Part shown: positions 17,070 through 26,766 of the stretch, in pieces
Layout: each line of letters starts with the position of its first letter
Numbering within the stretch: the stretch's first letter is position 1
Assembly: GCA_040905705.1 (NCBI GenBank)
Contig: JBBDQZ010000068.1
Span: 1-64,000 of the forward strand
DNA length: 64,000 bases
Source of the DNA: JBBDQZ01 sp040905705
GTDB lineage: Bacteria; Bacteroidota; Rhodothermia; Balneolales; Natronogracilivirgulaceae
Direction of reading: 5' to 3'
The notes under the pieces: generated by a model
Database searches by the model: none
Told to the model about the DNA's origin: nothing
The model's input: only the letters and a program-made list of their open reading frames with translations
Translations under genes and position numbers: made by a program

Positions 17070-18233
17070 ATGAAATCTTCTAATGCATTAAACTTGTTTT
17101 TTGCCTCCCTGATCATGGCTTCGGGCATATGGGGATGTACAGATGAAACAGACTACAAGGAAATCATCTATGTAGGAACGTTCAACACACGGGGAAGCGA
17201 AGGGTTATATGTGTATGAATTCGATCGTGACGAGTTATCGTTCACACCTATTCAAATCATAAGTGACCGGACCGGGCCCAACTTTCAAACTATTCACCCG
17301 AATGGTCAGTATCTCTATTCTGTTAGCAGTGATGCATTCTCCGAGGACAACAGAGACGGTACGGTATCTGCCTACCGGATCAATCAGGAAACCGGGGAAC
17401 TGACCCTGATCAATGAACAATCCGTTGAAGGCCGGGGGCCCTGTCATGTCAGCGTCGATCCGCATGGCGAGTTTGCCTATGTATCCAATTACGGATCCGG
17501 CAACCTCACCGTACACAGAATCAATGCTGATGGTGGATTGTCGGAGGCCGTTGATGTTGTACAGCACGAAGGTGGCAGTATTAATGAACAACGCCAGAAC
17601 CAGCCCCGGATGCACTCCATCATCCCATCGGCAGATGGCAGGTTTATCTACGCATCCGACCTGGGAATCGACAAGGTCATGATTTATGAAGTAGATCGGG
17701 GAACCGGAAAACTGAGCCCGGCACCAACCCCCTACGTTGAAAATGTACCGGGCTCAGGGCCCAGGCATTTCACTTTTCACCCCAGTGGCGATTTCGCCTA
17801 TTCGGCAGAAGAGTTAAGCCATACGGTGGCCGTATTCTCCGTTGACAAATCGACCGGTGCCCTGGAGCAAATTCAGAGAGTGAATATGGTTCCGGATGAT
17901 TTTGAAGGCCGGAATTCTGCCGCGGATATCCATACTTCACCTGACGGCAGATTCCTTTATGCCTCAAACAGAGGCCATGAAAGCCTGGTGATTTACGAGA
18001 TTGATGCTTCCACAGGATTGCTGACACTGGTCGGCCATGAACATACACGCGGCGAACATCCCCGGAATTTCAGCGTGGATCCCAATGGCGAATTTGTGAT
18101 GGTTGCTAATATGAATCGCGATAATGTCGTTTTATTCCGAAGAAATAATGATACCGGCGAAATGACATTTGCAGGTACCGAGGTCCATATTCCGGCTGCC
18201 GTCTGTGTGACTCCCTTATTTTTACCTATGTGA
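17070..18233 (+). CDS. Lactonase-family (6-phosphogluconolactonase-type propeller) lipoprotein
   Basis: 387 residues. The signal peptide ends at SGIWGC (Cys23). The body is a seven-bladed propeller of the lactonase/Pgl-type family, with repeats of the form HPNGQYLYSV, DPHGEFAYVSNYGSGNLTV, HPSGDFAYSAEE, SPDGRFLYASNRGHESLVI and DPNGEFVMVANMNRDNVVL. Cytosolic relatives hydrolyse 6-phosphogluconolactone or muconolactones. The exported, lipid-anchored form fits hydrolysis of a non-phosphorylated aldonolactone, such as a product of the upstream dehydrogenase. It is separated from that gene by 177 bases including a terminator-like hairpin, so it may have its own promoter. Confidence 0.83.
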   Translation: MKSSNALNLFFASLIMASGIWGCTDETDYKEIIYVGTFNTRGSEGLYVYEFDRDELSFTPIQIISDRTGPNFQTIHPNGQYLYSVSSDAFSEDNRDGTVSAYRINQETGELTLINEQSVEGRGPCHVSVDPHGEFAYVSNYGSGNLTVHRINADGGLSEAVDVVQHEGGSINEQRQNQPRMHSIIPSADGRFIYASDLGIDKVMIYEVDRGTGKLSPAPTPYVENVPGSGPRHFTFHPSGDFAYSAEELSHTVAVFSVDKSTGALEQIQRVNMVPDDFEGRNSAADIHTSPDGRFLYASNRGHESLVIYEIDASTGLLTLVGHEHTRGEHPRNFSVDPNGEFVMVANMNRDNVVLFRRNNDTGEMTFAGTEVHIPAAVCVTPLFLPM

Positions 18234-18543
18234 AAATAATTGTGATTTATTTCAAAACACTTACACTATCTTACCGCCGGAATTTCCTGCTTTTTTCCTT
18301 CCGGTAAGGATTCGGTCTCTTTTCTTTCATCCGGGTTGGCATTTTTAACTACCCTGATTGCACACAATCGGGGAGTTCCTATTCATTAAACGCACAAGCA
18401 ACAAAGCCTGGTTGCCACAGTATCATATTTTCTATTATTTACTTAAATTAACAAAATACCTGTTTTGTCTGCAGGGATACTTTCAGGGAGAATGTTGACC
18501 TCTTTCAGCTTCAGTATTTCCATTACATTTTCATCATCTATTT
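18234..18543. other. Intergenic region before the LRR gene, with two hairpins
   Basis: 310 bases without a gene. CTTACC...GGAA (18270-18282) can pair with TTCCGGTAAG (18299-18308) around a T-run and may weakly terminate the upstream transcript. A stronger hairpin follows at 18347-18377 (listed separately). The last 100 bases are AT-rich and should hold the LRR-gene promoter, but I cannot assign its elements. Confidence 0.5.
18347..18377 (+). other. 13-bp hairpin with CACA loop, role unknown
   Basis: AACT-A-CCCTGATTG (18347-18360), loop CACA, CAATCGGGGAGTT (18365-18377): 13 pairs including one G-U, with one bulged A. No U-tract follows on either strand, so it does not look like a terminator. 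It is ~165 bases before the LRR start and could be a leader structure or protein site. Confidence 0.4.
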
Positions 18544-21051
18544 ATGAATAAGTTTTACCTGTTAAGCGTTTGTCACCTCTTGTTGCTTGGATTGATTTTC
18601 GTTCAATCCGGATCAGGCCAGCCATACAACTATGCTGATATTTCGGGTACTTATGATGAACATGAAACCCGTGAACAAAGAGTTAAAAATAGAACGGCCT
18701 TTCGTCAGGAATATGAGGCCTTGTTAGAAGCGTTTGATAATGGTGAAATTTCGGTAACCGGCGTCGAACCCTCCGATTCCCTGGCATTGGTGGCACTTTA
18801 CAATAGCACCGGTGGTGATTCCCTTTGGCAGGATAAAGAAAACTGGCTGGATGGACCGGTAGAAACATGGTATGGAATTACGACCGCCAACAACCGTGTG
18901 ACCAAAATAGAATTGTTCGTCAACAATCTCATCGGCGAGCTTCCCGCTGAAATTGGAAATTTGGACTCTCTTAGAATTTTGGACCTTCATGACAATCAGC
19001 TGACCGGTGATTTCCCGGCTGAACTGGGCAACCTGTTACAACTCAAAGAAATATGGGTGCATTATAATCAGTTGACCGGTGATTTCCCACTGGAATTGAA
19101 TGCGTTGACCAACCTGGAGGTGCTGTATATAAACGACAACAAATTCTCAGGGCCGATTCCTTCAGGGTGGGGAAACATGACCAAAATGCTTGAACTTTAT
19201 GCAAATAACAATGAATTTACGGGTGAAATCCCGCCGGAACTGGGTAACATGACCGATGCCCATTTATTTAACTTGTCGAATAACAATCTGGTCGGCAACA
19301 TTCCACCCGAGCTGGGCAATCTGGTGAATGTTTTCCGTATGTGTTTGGACCGCAATAACCTGACAGGGCCCATACCGCCACAGTTCGGCAATCTGATACA
19401 AATAAACACTCTGAATTTGTATAAAAATGAACTGAGTGGTTCCATCCCTGACGAATTGGGAAATATGGAAAAAGTACAATTGCTCAAAATGGAGGATAAC
19501 CAGTTGAGTGGTTCCATCCCCTCGACTCTGGGCAATCTCGAAGTTCTACAGATGCTGAACATGCAAAATAACAGCCTCACCGGAACATTACCGGCAGCAT
19601 TAGCTCAATTGCCCAACCTTGCCAATCTTAATCTCTCCAATAACAGCCTTACCGGAACATTACCGGCAGCATTAGAGCAATTGTCCAACCTTAAAATGCT
19701 TAATCTCGGAAATAACAGTTTTACCGGCGAAATTACCTCTTCATTCAATAATCTAAACAATCTTCAGCTTTTAGATTTCTCCAATAACAGCCTTACCGGT
19801 GAAATTCCCGCTGAATGGGGACAATTATCCAAGCTGATGATAATTGACCTATCCCATAATGAACTCTTCGGCCCTATACCTGATGAATTGGGAAATTTGC
19901 AATTGCTTTCACGACTTCATTTGAACAACAATGAGCTCTCCGGTTCGATCCCCGCTTCATTCAATAATTTAACCAATCTTCAGGTTCTACATCTCTCCAA
20001 TAACAATCTATCCGGTTCCTTTCCCCGGCTTGAAAGTACAAAGCTGACACAGATCACGATTCATGAAAATCAGCTGGACTCCATCCCCGACCTGGTTAAT
20101 CTGACTAATTTGCAACAATTTTCTATTCAGAATAACCATCTCAAATTTAACGATATCCTGCCCAATATGAATCTGGCCGGGGATTATACCTATTCTCCAC
20201 AAAACCCTTTTGGGCAGGAAAGGATGGACACACTCGTCCTTGGTGCACAACTTCATATTGACTTTAAAGCAGGTGCGGAAGGCAATTCTTATCACTGGTA
20301 TCGAGATAATTCGGTCCTTCCGGATGATGGTTCTGTTTTTCAAATTGAGGAGGTTACCTATGATGATCAAGCTGTCTATCATCTTGAAATTGAGAATTCA
20401 ACCCTTCCCGATTTAACCCTCTCCAGCCAGCCGGTCAGTTTGGTGGTCATTGAATCGGTGAATTTTGAACAACCGCAACCCACCGCGCCGGATAACCAGG
20501 CTCTGGTTTCCCCTCCTTTTGATCTTGCCTGGTCCGGCCATGAAAATGATCGTCAATATCGAATTCAAATTGCTTTTGACGACGATTTTACAAATATCGT
20601 TACGGATACCACCCTCACAGCAAATTCAGGTGAAAATTATATCACGATTACCCAATTGCCGGAAGAGGAGCAGGATTATTACTGGCACATCCGGGCAGAA
20701 GCTTTCGGAACACACGGAGACTGGTCGGATGTACGGACATTTACTGCCGACCGGATCGTTTCTTCCCCATATACTGACGAAGTTCCCTCCGCTTTCGAAC
20801 TGAAACAGAATTATCCCAATCCGTTTAATCCGTCGACTCTTATCCAGTATAATATACCTGAACCTGTTTATGTCCGTCTTGAGGTATTCAATATTTTGGG
20901 GCAGCCAGTAGCTACCCTGGTAAACGATTTCAAAGATACCGGACATTACGAAGTTGTATTTGATGCTTCGGAACTCTCAAGCGGCACATACCTTTACAGA
21001 CTTTCGGCGGGCCGTTTCATGCAAACCCGAAGTTTACTCCTGATCAGGTAA
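18544..21051 (+). CDS. Leucine-rich-repeat surface protein with Ig-like, FN3-like and T9SS sorting domains
   Basis: 835 residues. A signal peptide is followed by an N-terminal LRR cap ([17 protein letters not shown]...ENW...WYGI). About 18 LRRs of the 24-residue 'plant-like' type (N-x-L-x-G-x-I-P, e.g. [14 protein letters not shown]) span residues ~115-545. Next come an Ig-like module (~560-640, [15 protein letters not shown]), an FN3-like module (~645-735) and a T9SS type A sorting domain (~750-835: [42 protein letters not shown]). It would be secreted through T9SS and attached to the surface, probably for adhesion or ligand binding. The near-identical repeats [11 protein letters not shown] at 19570-19680 show recent internal duplication. 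Confidence 0.88.
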   Translation: MNKFYLLSVCHLLLLGLIFVQSGSGQPYNYADISGTYDEHETREQRVKNRTAFRQEYEALLEAFDNGEISVTGVEPSDSLALVALYNSTGGDSLWQDKENWLDGPVETWYGITTANNRVTKIELFVNNLIGELPAEIGNLDSLRILDLHDNQLTGDFPAELGNLLQLKEIWVHYNQLTGDFPLELNALTNLEVLYINDNKFSGPIPSGWGNMTKMLELYANNNEFTGEIPPELGNMTDAHLFNLSNNNLVGNIPPELGNLVNVFRMCLDRNNLTGPIPPQFGNLIQINTLNLYKNELSGSIPDELGNMEKVQLLKMEDNQLSGSIPSTLGNLEVLQMLNMQNNSLTGTLPAALAQLPNLANLNLSNNSLTGTLPAALEQLSNLKMLNLGNNSFTGEITSSFNNLNNLQLLDFSNNSLTGEIPAEWGQLSKLMIIDLSHNELFGPIPDELGNLQLLSRLHLNNNELSGSIPASFNNLTNLQVLHLSNNNLSGSFPRLESTKLTQITIHENQLDSIPDLVNLTNLQQFSIQNNHLKFNDILPNMNLAGDYTYSPQNPFGQERMDTLVLGAQLHIDFKAGAEGNSYHWYRDNSVLPDDGSVFQIEEVTYDDQAVYHLEIENSTLPDLTLSSQPVSLVVIESVNFEQPQPTAPDNQALVSPPFDLAWSGHENDRQYRIQIAFDDDFTNIVTDTTLTANSGENYITITQLPEEEQDYYWHIRAEAFGTHGDWSDVRTFTADRIVSSPYTDEVPSAFELKQNYPNPFNPSTLIQYNIPEPVYVRLEVFNILGQPVATLVNDFKDTGHYEVVFDASELSSGTYLYRLSAGRFMQTRSLLLIR

Positions 21052-21180
21052 TTCGTCATATACGAATTGATAAGTATCTTAGTTTATTATAATAATAGAC
21101 AGCGGATTTCTTATCATCATATTCATTCCTTGCTTATAAAGCTGCAAATGAACCTTGATTCTGTTCTGCATGCCGATAAA

Positions 21181-22794
21181 ATGATGCGCCCATTGTTATT
21201 CCACAAATTATTCTTCTTTACTTTTTCCTCCNNNNNNNNNNNNNNNNNNNNNNNNNNNNNNNNNNNNNNNNNNNNNNNNNNNNNNNNNNNNNNNNNNNNN
21301 NNNNNNNNNNNNNNNNNNNNNNNNNNNNNNNGATCCCAGTCAGGGGGACTGGTCGGTGAAAACAGAGGGGAAATCTTCAACTCCTTCAGTACTGCACTGG
21401 TGACCGGCCTCGATAGTTTAGGTGGGCTGGTCGGATCAAATTATGGTGGAAGAAATAGCGGCATTCGCAATTCTCATGCCACAGGTAATGTATCCGGAGG
21501 TTATGGAGTGGGCGGTTTGGCGGGTTGGAGTTATGGAGTCGTGATGAATACCCATGCCACCGGCCATGTATCCGGGGCAGAAAGAACCGGTGGCTTGGTA
21601 GGAATGAGCTATGCTGATACCTATAGCAGTTATGCTACCGGAAATGTGTCGGCGCCCGGCTTAAAAGTCGGTGCCCTGGTAGGTGAAAATTACGGAGAGG
21701 TATTTAAAACTTACGCCACCGGTAATGTTTCAGGCGGTGTTGAAGTAGGTGGATTGATCGGTTGCAATTACGGTATTGTTCGTGAATCATTCGCTCTCGA
21801 CAATACAATCGAAGGGGATGAACATGTGGGTGGATTGGCCGGACGGACTTATGGCGAAATAAGCAACTCCTATGCCAGAGGAAGGGTCAACGGCAGCAGC
21901 ATGGTCGGCGGGCTGGTCGGTACCCATTTCCATCAGGGTGGTGATATCATTAATACCTATGCTGCCGGCCGTGTGACAGGGAACAATGAAGTAGGCGGAT
22001 TGGCCGGAAGCAATCACGCTGATATTATATCCGGTTACTGGGATATAGAAGCAACGGAACAAAGTCAGGGTGCCGGATTTGGAAATTTCAATGGAATTGA
22101 AGGCCTAATTACCTCGGAAATGACAGGCACAGCTGCAGAAGAGCATATGCCTTCGTTTCCCTTTTATGAAAAATGGATCACCGAAACCGACGATTATCCC
22201 AGACTTTTATGGGAACTCCCCTATTTTATGATCCGTATTACCGAAGCGGACAATCCGGTTTACAGAGGGAACTCAAATGTGATAACCGCCATGGTCACTA
22301 ATATTGGAGGTGTTGAAGACCGTCAAACCATTGAATTGATCAATGACGCCGGACAAATCCTGGATATCCATGAGGATCTTACGCTTGCCGGGGGCGACAG
22401 CCTTGAAATAGTCCTTTCCTGGACTCCCGGTGAGGACGACCCGCTCAGAGAGTATGAACTGATCGTTCGAACCCTTAACCGTTCCGAAACTGTCAACACG
22501 CGGCTGGAAGAACATCCAGACAATATACCATCGGCACTGACCCTGTCGCAGAATTTTCCCAATCCTTTTAACTCTTCCACGGTTATCAGTTATGGCCTTC
22601 CGGAAACCTCGCACGTACGGCTTGAGGTGTTTGATTTACTTGGCCGAAGGGTGCGGTTACTGTTAAATGATGAAATCTCCGCAGGCAGGCACAGAGTGCT
22701 TTTTGATGCCGGCGGCCTGCCCAGCGGAATGTATCTGTATCGCCTCTCGGCAGGAAATGCCTTGCAGTCCAGAACACTTCATTATATCAAGTAA
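21181..22794 (+). CDS. GLUG-repeat surface protein with T9SS tail, interrupted by assembly gap
   Basis: The 5' piece (21181-21231, MMRPLLFHKLFFFTFSS) looks like the start of a signal peptide; the 3' piece begins after the N-run at 21332. They happen to be in frame, but the gap length is arbitrary, so joining them is an assumption. The 3' piece has nine GLUG units (GGLVG-x-N-G ... N-S-Y-A-T-G-x-V-x-G, spaced ~28 residues), the usual GYWDIEATEQSQG closing block, a CARDB-like domain, and a T9SS sorting domain ([38 protein letters not shown]). GLUG proteins are adhesin-like. It follows the LRR gene closely; both are probably T9SS-secreted surface proteins. Confidence 0.75.
   Translation: MMRPLLFHKLFFFTFSSXXXXXXXXXXXXXXXXXXXXXXXXXXXXXXXXXXSQSGGLVGENRGEIFNSFSTALVTGLDSLGGLVGSNYGGRNSGIRNSHATGNVSGGYGVGGLAGWSYGVVMNTHATGHVSGAERTGGLVGMSYADTYSSYATGNVSAPGLKVGALVGENYGEVFKTYATGNVSGGVEVGGLIGCNYGIVRESFALDNTIEGDEHVGGLAGRTYGEISNSYARGRVNGSSMVGGLVGTHFHQGGDIINTYAAGRVTGNNEVGGLAGSNHADIISGYWDIEATEQSQGAGFGNFNGIEGLITSEMTGTAAEEHMPSFPFYEKWITETDDYPRLLWELPYFMIRITEADNPVYRGNSNVITAMVTNIGGVEDRQTIELINDAGQILDIHEDLTLAGGDSLEIVLSWTPGEDDPLREYELIVRTLNRSETVNTRLEEHPDNIPSALTLSQNFPNPFNSSTVISYGLPETSHVRLEVFDLLGRRVRLLLNDEISAGRHRVLFDAGGLPSGMYLYRLSAGNALQSRTLHYIK
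21232..21331. other. Assembly gap (100 N)
   Basis: A run of exactly 100 N, the usual placeholder for a gap of unknown size. It falls where a GLUG-repeat array begins, so repeat collapse probably broke the assembly. The true protein may have more repeats or other domains. Confidence 0.98.
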
Positions 22795-22836
22795 TCAGGG
22801 CAGGAAAAACGAGAGCGAGAACTATAAACAATCAAA

Positions 22837-24456
22837 TCAGTTCCGATCCAGGCGAATCACTCCGGTTTCACCAATGATATCTTGTCCCTGAATCGTTACC
22901 ACCAGCTCGCGGGCACTGCTGTCATACTCCTGATTCAGAATGGTTAACCCTTCATGTTCAGATGTTGCCGTATAATCATCAGAAACACGAAAGCGAACAT
23001 CTTGTGTACCATACATTTTTATTTCATACCGGCTGACATTGCTTCCAGGGCGACTGTCATAAACATTATAGGTACCTGAATTGTTTACAGAATTTGGAAT
23101 AGGTTCATTGCCTATTTCCCAGGTAACCGTATATACATCCTGATCCAGTTTCGGCAAATATATGTAACCATAACCCGCTTCTTCAAAATATGCAGCTACC
23201 GCATTACCATCAATAAGAGCCTGACTAACATGCTGCCCGTCCTGTAGCGGTATGGAAAGTACCATATTGCCAAGCAAATCATATTGATACGGGTCATCAG
23301 GCATACTACGATTATCTATTTCCGCTCTTCCGTTGTTCAAATTGACGGTAGTATGTTTTTTGTACAGCATCTGGGAATAAAACTGTTCCGTATTTTTAGC
23401 CAGATACCGGTAGGGATAAGCCTGGACACGGCGAAAAAATTCAATCCACATTTCATTAACCTCCGGTTGAAGCCAGTCATCGGTAGCAAGCCAGTTCGCC
23501 CAGTGGCTGTCTAACTGATCGGCTACAAAAGTTTCAACAGGTTCCGAAGGCGGATCCGCATACCTGTGCCAGACATTTCCATATATACCTCTGTCATAAG
23601 CGTATACACCATTATCAAAACCACCACTCATCTCGGGCGGAGGATTTAATTCGGGAATATGTCCAAATCGGGTGCTTACATACTTGCCACCATAATCACT
23701 GAATAACCGGCCCGTACTGTAATCGGCACCCGGATTCCAGTAGTAACCATATGCACTGAAAGATTCCGGAAACGAGTGTCCTTGATCCTCGGAAATGCCA
23801 TATTGCCACAGGATATTCCTGATGACATCCATATGTCGACGTACCATTTCTTCAGAACGTGGTTCATTATCGGCGAGATTGTACCATTCAGAACGGGTTT
23901 TAACGCCGTCATCCCACCATTCGTGTCCAACTCCGGCTACTCCAAGTTCAATATTGGCAGCGTTTTTTTTAACATAACCCATGATCTCAAGTTGTTCCGG
24001 ACCGATATTCTCATGATTGTCAAAATCTGTTCCTTCCTGACGAGCATGAGGCAATGTAGCCACTACATTCAGGCGATCCATTTCTGCCAGTACAAACAAG
24101 GACATAAACCGAATGCCCACAGCTTTCCCCACCTCAGCCATAGGTTTGTAATCATTTACCGTAAAATGCCGACGTATGCCGGCACGCCATGGGCCATCGA
24201 TATGTTCCAGGGAATGGCCTTGCATATAACCGACCTGGTTCACCACGATGGCAAACCCGTCAGGAAAAAAAATATCGGGATCCGGCGACAGGGCATCCTC
24301 ATTTGTTTGTTTCCCCTCAGAGTTATCAGGTACAGGACTGCTGCTTCCCATCAAGGGGGAACATCCGACATATAAAAATAGAAGCGCCAACAGTACGAAT
24401 GACGACATGTCGGCGCTTCTATTTATAATAAAACTACTCACCAAATTAATATGCAT
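22837..24456 (-). CDS. Exported lipoprotein of unknown function
   Basis: About 540 residues from ATG 24456, or 523 from ATG 24408, which directly precedes the signal peptide MSSFVLLALLFLYVGC (lipobox Cys) and is the more natural start. I do not recognise the family. Visible features: a Ser/Pro linker, an N-terminal globular part with GVGHEWWDDG and SFSAYGYYWNPGADY (many aromatic and acidic residues, as in carbohydrate-active folds), and a C-terminal beta-rich part. It is the last gene of the TonB-receptor operon; its start region follows the IPT/propeller gene's stop by 7-55 bases depending on the start. A 13-bp inverted repeat places ATG 24408 in a hairpin loop. A polysaccharide-processing role is a guess. 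Confidence 0.7.
   Translation of the reverse strand: MHINLVSSFIINRSADMSSFVLLALLFLYVGCSPLMGSSSPVPDNSEGKQTNEDALSPDPDIFFPDGFAIVVNQVGYMQGHSLEHIDGPWRAGIRRHFTVNDYKPMAEVGKAVGIRFMSLFVLAEMDRLNVVATLPHARQEGTDFDNHENIGPEQLEIMGYVKKNAANIELGVAGVGHEWWDDGVKTRSEWYNLADNEPRSEEMVRRHMDVIRNILWQYGISEDQGHSFPESFSAYGYYWNPGADYSTGRLFSDYGGKYVSTRFGHIPELNPPPEMSGGFDNGVYAYDRGIYGNVWHRYADPPSEPVETFVADQLDSHWANWLATDDWLQPEVNEMWIEFFRRVQAYPYRYLAKNTEQFYSQMLYKKHTTVNLNNGRAEIDNRSMPDDPYQYDLLGNMVLSIPLQDGQHVSQALIDGNAVAAYFEEAGYGYIYLPKLDQDVYTVTWEIGNEPIPNSVNNSGTYNVYDSRPGSNVSRYEIKMYGTQDVRFRVSDDYTATSEHEGLTILNQEYDSSARELVVTIQGQDIIGETGVIRLDRN
24376..24424 (-). promoter_or_regulatory. 13-bp perfect inverted repeat framing a start codon
   Basis: AAATAGAAGCGCC (24376-24388) and its exact reverse complement (24412-24424) flank a 23-nt loop. 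On the minus-strand mRNA the loop holds the candidate start ATG (24408-24406). Such a hairpin could hide the ribosome site and set translation of the lipoprotein separately from the operon. Confidence 0.5.
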
Positions 24457-24463
24457 GATTATG

Positions 24464-25654
24464 TTATTCTCTTCCCAATCTTGGTGCATTGGATTCCCCG
24501 ACAAATATTCGATAAATCATATTGTCATTGGGAGTAATAACATATATCACGGTATTATGGTTATAAACCGGGCCCACATTACCTTCAATCACCTGATCTT
24601 CTCCGAGCGGGAATTCCTCTATATCCGAATCATTTTCACGATCCTGACGTGCTTTTACAACGGTTCCGTTTGAATGGGTTCCGACATACAGAGATCCATC
24701 TTCACCGATATCCAGTCCTGTGAGAAAATATGTTGATGCCAGGACCGTTTCTTTCGGGCCGAGTTCATCGCCCATAATTTCAAAACGGGATACGCGTCGG
24801 TTAAACAGTTCGGTAACATATACTGAATCGGCAAAGACCCTCAATTGCTGCCCTTGCGATACACTTGCACCATCAATTACTTCGGTATCACTACCACCTT
24901 TATAAAGTTTTATCTGGCTTCCACCGACAAGCAGATACATATCACCATTGGCATTCCAGTCGAAATCTACGATATTGGCCTCGTCAACCACGCTTTCAAC
25001 AGAGCCTCCTCCGGGAGGAATCCGTGACAGGCCCGTAGTCGTAGCAATATAGAGATACCCATCGGGGCCGAATTCAAGTTTCCCTCTTACGGCAGCCGTG
25101 GCATAGGTAGATTTAACACTATCCTGGGCACTGGCAATCTTGTAAACAGCTCCGTCAACAACAGAAGAAATATATAAACTGTTTTCATCATCAAGCGCTA
25201 TGCCCCCGGGGTTATCAATTTCAAAATCCATCCTCAGGAAATCAGCTTCATATTTAAAGCTTAATGAGTTGCTCCAAAGATCTGAACCCCAGATACCCAC
25301 ACGAACAGGCTGATTGCCTGATTCATTTTCGGGAATAATTATATGAAGTTCGGTTGTATCCGGAATCTCCACAATATCAGCAACAGCATCTCCGATATTG
25401 ACCATGTTTTTTTCCGGACCCTCCCGGAATCCCGACCCGCTTATAACGGCTGGATCTCCAGCAAATCCTGCTGTAGGAACAATCCTCTCCAATACAGCAG
25501 GATCTCTGTCATTTGGAAACGGATCCACACTCCCGTCACCATGTGTTGGATTAGGGGGAGGTTCAAAAATCCCGCTGTCACATGATATTACCAAAAACAG
25601 GATGGCGAAAAAACCCGCAATGGCACTTATTGAATGTAAAACTTTTGGATACAT
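24464..25654 (-). CDS. IPT/TIG-domain lipoprotein with NHL/SMP-30-like propeller
   Basis: 396 residues. The lipobox LFLVISC (Cys25) anchors it. An IPT/TIG domain spans ~55-135 (IVPTAGFAGDPAVISGSGF), then a beta-propeller with NPGGIALDDENSLYISS, LEFGPDGYLYIATTTGL and TGLDIGEDGSLYVGTHSNG blades. The same IPT + propeller architecture occurs beside SusC-like receptors in Bacteroidota, where it serves as a surface glycan-binding or accessory lipoprotein. That fits this position, third gene downstream of the TonB-dependent receptor. It is probably translated well: GGAGG lies 9 bases before the ATG. Confidence 0.82.
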   Translation of the reverse strand: MYPKVLHSISAIAGFFAILFLVISCDSGIFEPPPNPTHGDGSVDPFPNDRDPAVLERIVPTAGFAGDPAVISGSGFREGPEKNMVNIGDAVADIVEIPDTTELHIIIPENESGNQPVRVGIWGSDLWSNSLSFKYEADFLRMDFEIDNPGGIALDDENSLYISSVVDGAVYKIASAQDSVKSTYATAAVRGKLEFGPDGYLYIATTTGLSRIPPGGGSVESVVDEANIVDFDWNANGDMYLLVGGSQIKLYKGGSDTEVIDGASVSQGQQLRVFADSVYVTELFNRRVSRFEIMGDELGPKETVLASTYFLTGLDIGEDGSLYVGTHSNGTVVKARQDRENDSDIEEFPLGEDQVIEGNVGPVYNHNTVIYVITPNDNMIYRIFVGESNAPRLGRE

Positions 25655-25663
25655 ATTTTTTTT

Positions 25664-25668
25664 CCTCC
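25664..25668 (-). promoter_or_regulatory. Shine-Dalgarno for the IPT/propeller gene
   Basis: GGAGG on the minus strand, 9 bases before ATG 25654. Confidence 0.55.
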
Positions 25669-25703
25669 GGCCTTATATATAACTATGTACTTAATATTTA
25701 TTA

Positions 25704-26762
25704 TCAGAAACCAAAATCAATGGTCAGCATGTTTACAGCGTTAAAGTACTCCATCTGGAGGAAAGCGTAATCAGCTCTCAAATGGATTCCTGCCACTTCT
25801 GCCTTCACTCCGGCACCGGCAGAAAAACTTTCATTATCGTAGTTAAATTTATAGCCGCCACGGAGAAAGAAAAGATCCCCGAATCCATATTCAGCCCCAA
25901 TATTCAACCGTTCACTGTAATCTCTTGAGTGAATAAAATCGGTTGATAACGTAAAAGATTGATTGGATTCTCTGGCAAAAAGTTCCACCAGATTCATGGC
26001 CATACCAAAACGGAAGGTCATGGGAAGCGGAAATGTTTCAACACGATATTCCTCTTCTGTAGAGAAATTTCGTAAGGATACAGCCATACGCAAGTCCCGG
26101 AAACCAAGATAATAAATGGTACCAAAATCAATGGCAAGCAGGTTTAACTTGGCTGTAACTTCATTCGGATTATCAAACTCTCCGGTTAACGTCGTCCCCA
26201 ATTTTTCATAGAGATATTTTACGTTCACTCCCAATCCGAACTCGCCCGAAACACGATAGGCATAACTGGCACCTATTGAAGAACTTACAGGTGAAAAAGT
26301 GCCGGTTTCGTCAAAACCCTGTTCGGCAACATCACTTCTGGTAGTACCGTGAAGGGTTCCCCAGTCAACAGCAATGGCGTTCAATCCGACAACCCCCGCT
26401 TGTCCAAGGTCATAGGACACGGCAGCAGAACTGGTGTTAATATCCGCTATCCATTGGGTGTGATTGGCAAATACCGTGCCTCCTGTAGTAAAAGCATACC
26501 CCGCCGGATTCCAGAAAAAGGAACTGGCATCATCCGCTACCGAAGTAAATGCGTTACCCATACCCGCAGCCCTTGCCCCCTGAGGCATATTCAGCCAGGC
26601 CATGCCGGCCTGCCCTACTTTAGGAGCGGTATCCTGTGCAGCGACAGGTGAATTCATCAGCATCATCGCCATAAGTATCATCAATGATGACCAAAGGCTT
26701 AAAAAAGCTGATTTTCTCAATCTTTTTGTTAGAGTCATGTTAATCATAATTACTTTTTTCAT
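25704..26762 (-). CDS. PorV/PorQ-family outer-membrane beta-barrel protein
   Basis: 352 residues. A signal peptide ends PVAAQ, then the family opening WLNMPQGARAAGMGNAFTS and VADDASSFFWNPAG, the hallmark of the PorV/PorQ (FadL-like) barrel family used in T9SS or as operon partners of TonB receptors. The remainder alternates short amphipathic strands (GAEYGFGDLFFLRGGYKFNY) and ends in an aromatic residue (LTIDFGF), as outer-membrane barrels do. It starts 4 bases after the FN3-type gene's stop, so it is translationally linked to it. Likely a partner for secreting or anchoring that protein; the exact role is not shown by sequence. Confidence 0.85.
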   Translation of the reverse strand: MKKVIMINMTLTKRLRKSAFLSLWSSLMILMAMMLMNSPVAAQDTAPKVGQAGMAWLNMPQGARAAGMGNAFTSVADDASSFFWNPAGYAFTTGGTVFANHTQWIADINTSSAAVSYDLGQAGVVGLNAIAVDWGTLHGTTRSDVAEQGFDETGTFSPVSSSIGASYAYRVSGEFGLGVNVKYLYEKLGTTLTGEFDNPNEVTAKLNLLAIDFGTIYYLGFRDLRMAVSLRNFSTEEEYRVETFPLPMTFRFGMAMNLVELFARESNQSFTLSTDFIHSRDYSERLNIGAEYGFGDLFFLRGGYKFNYDNESFSAGAGVKAEVAGIHLRADYAFLQMEYFNAVNMLTIDFGF

Positions 26763-26766
26763 GGCG

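Noticed and set aside
20000..20800. Additional frames overlapping the LRR gene's Ig/FN3 region
   Set aside because: Low-complexity shadow translations with no start signals.
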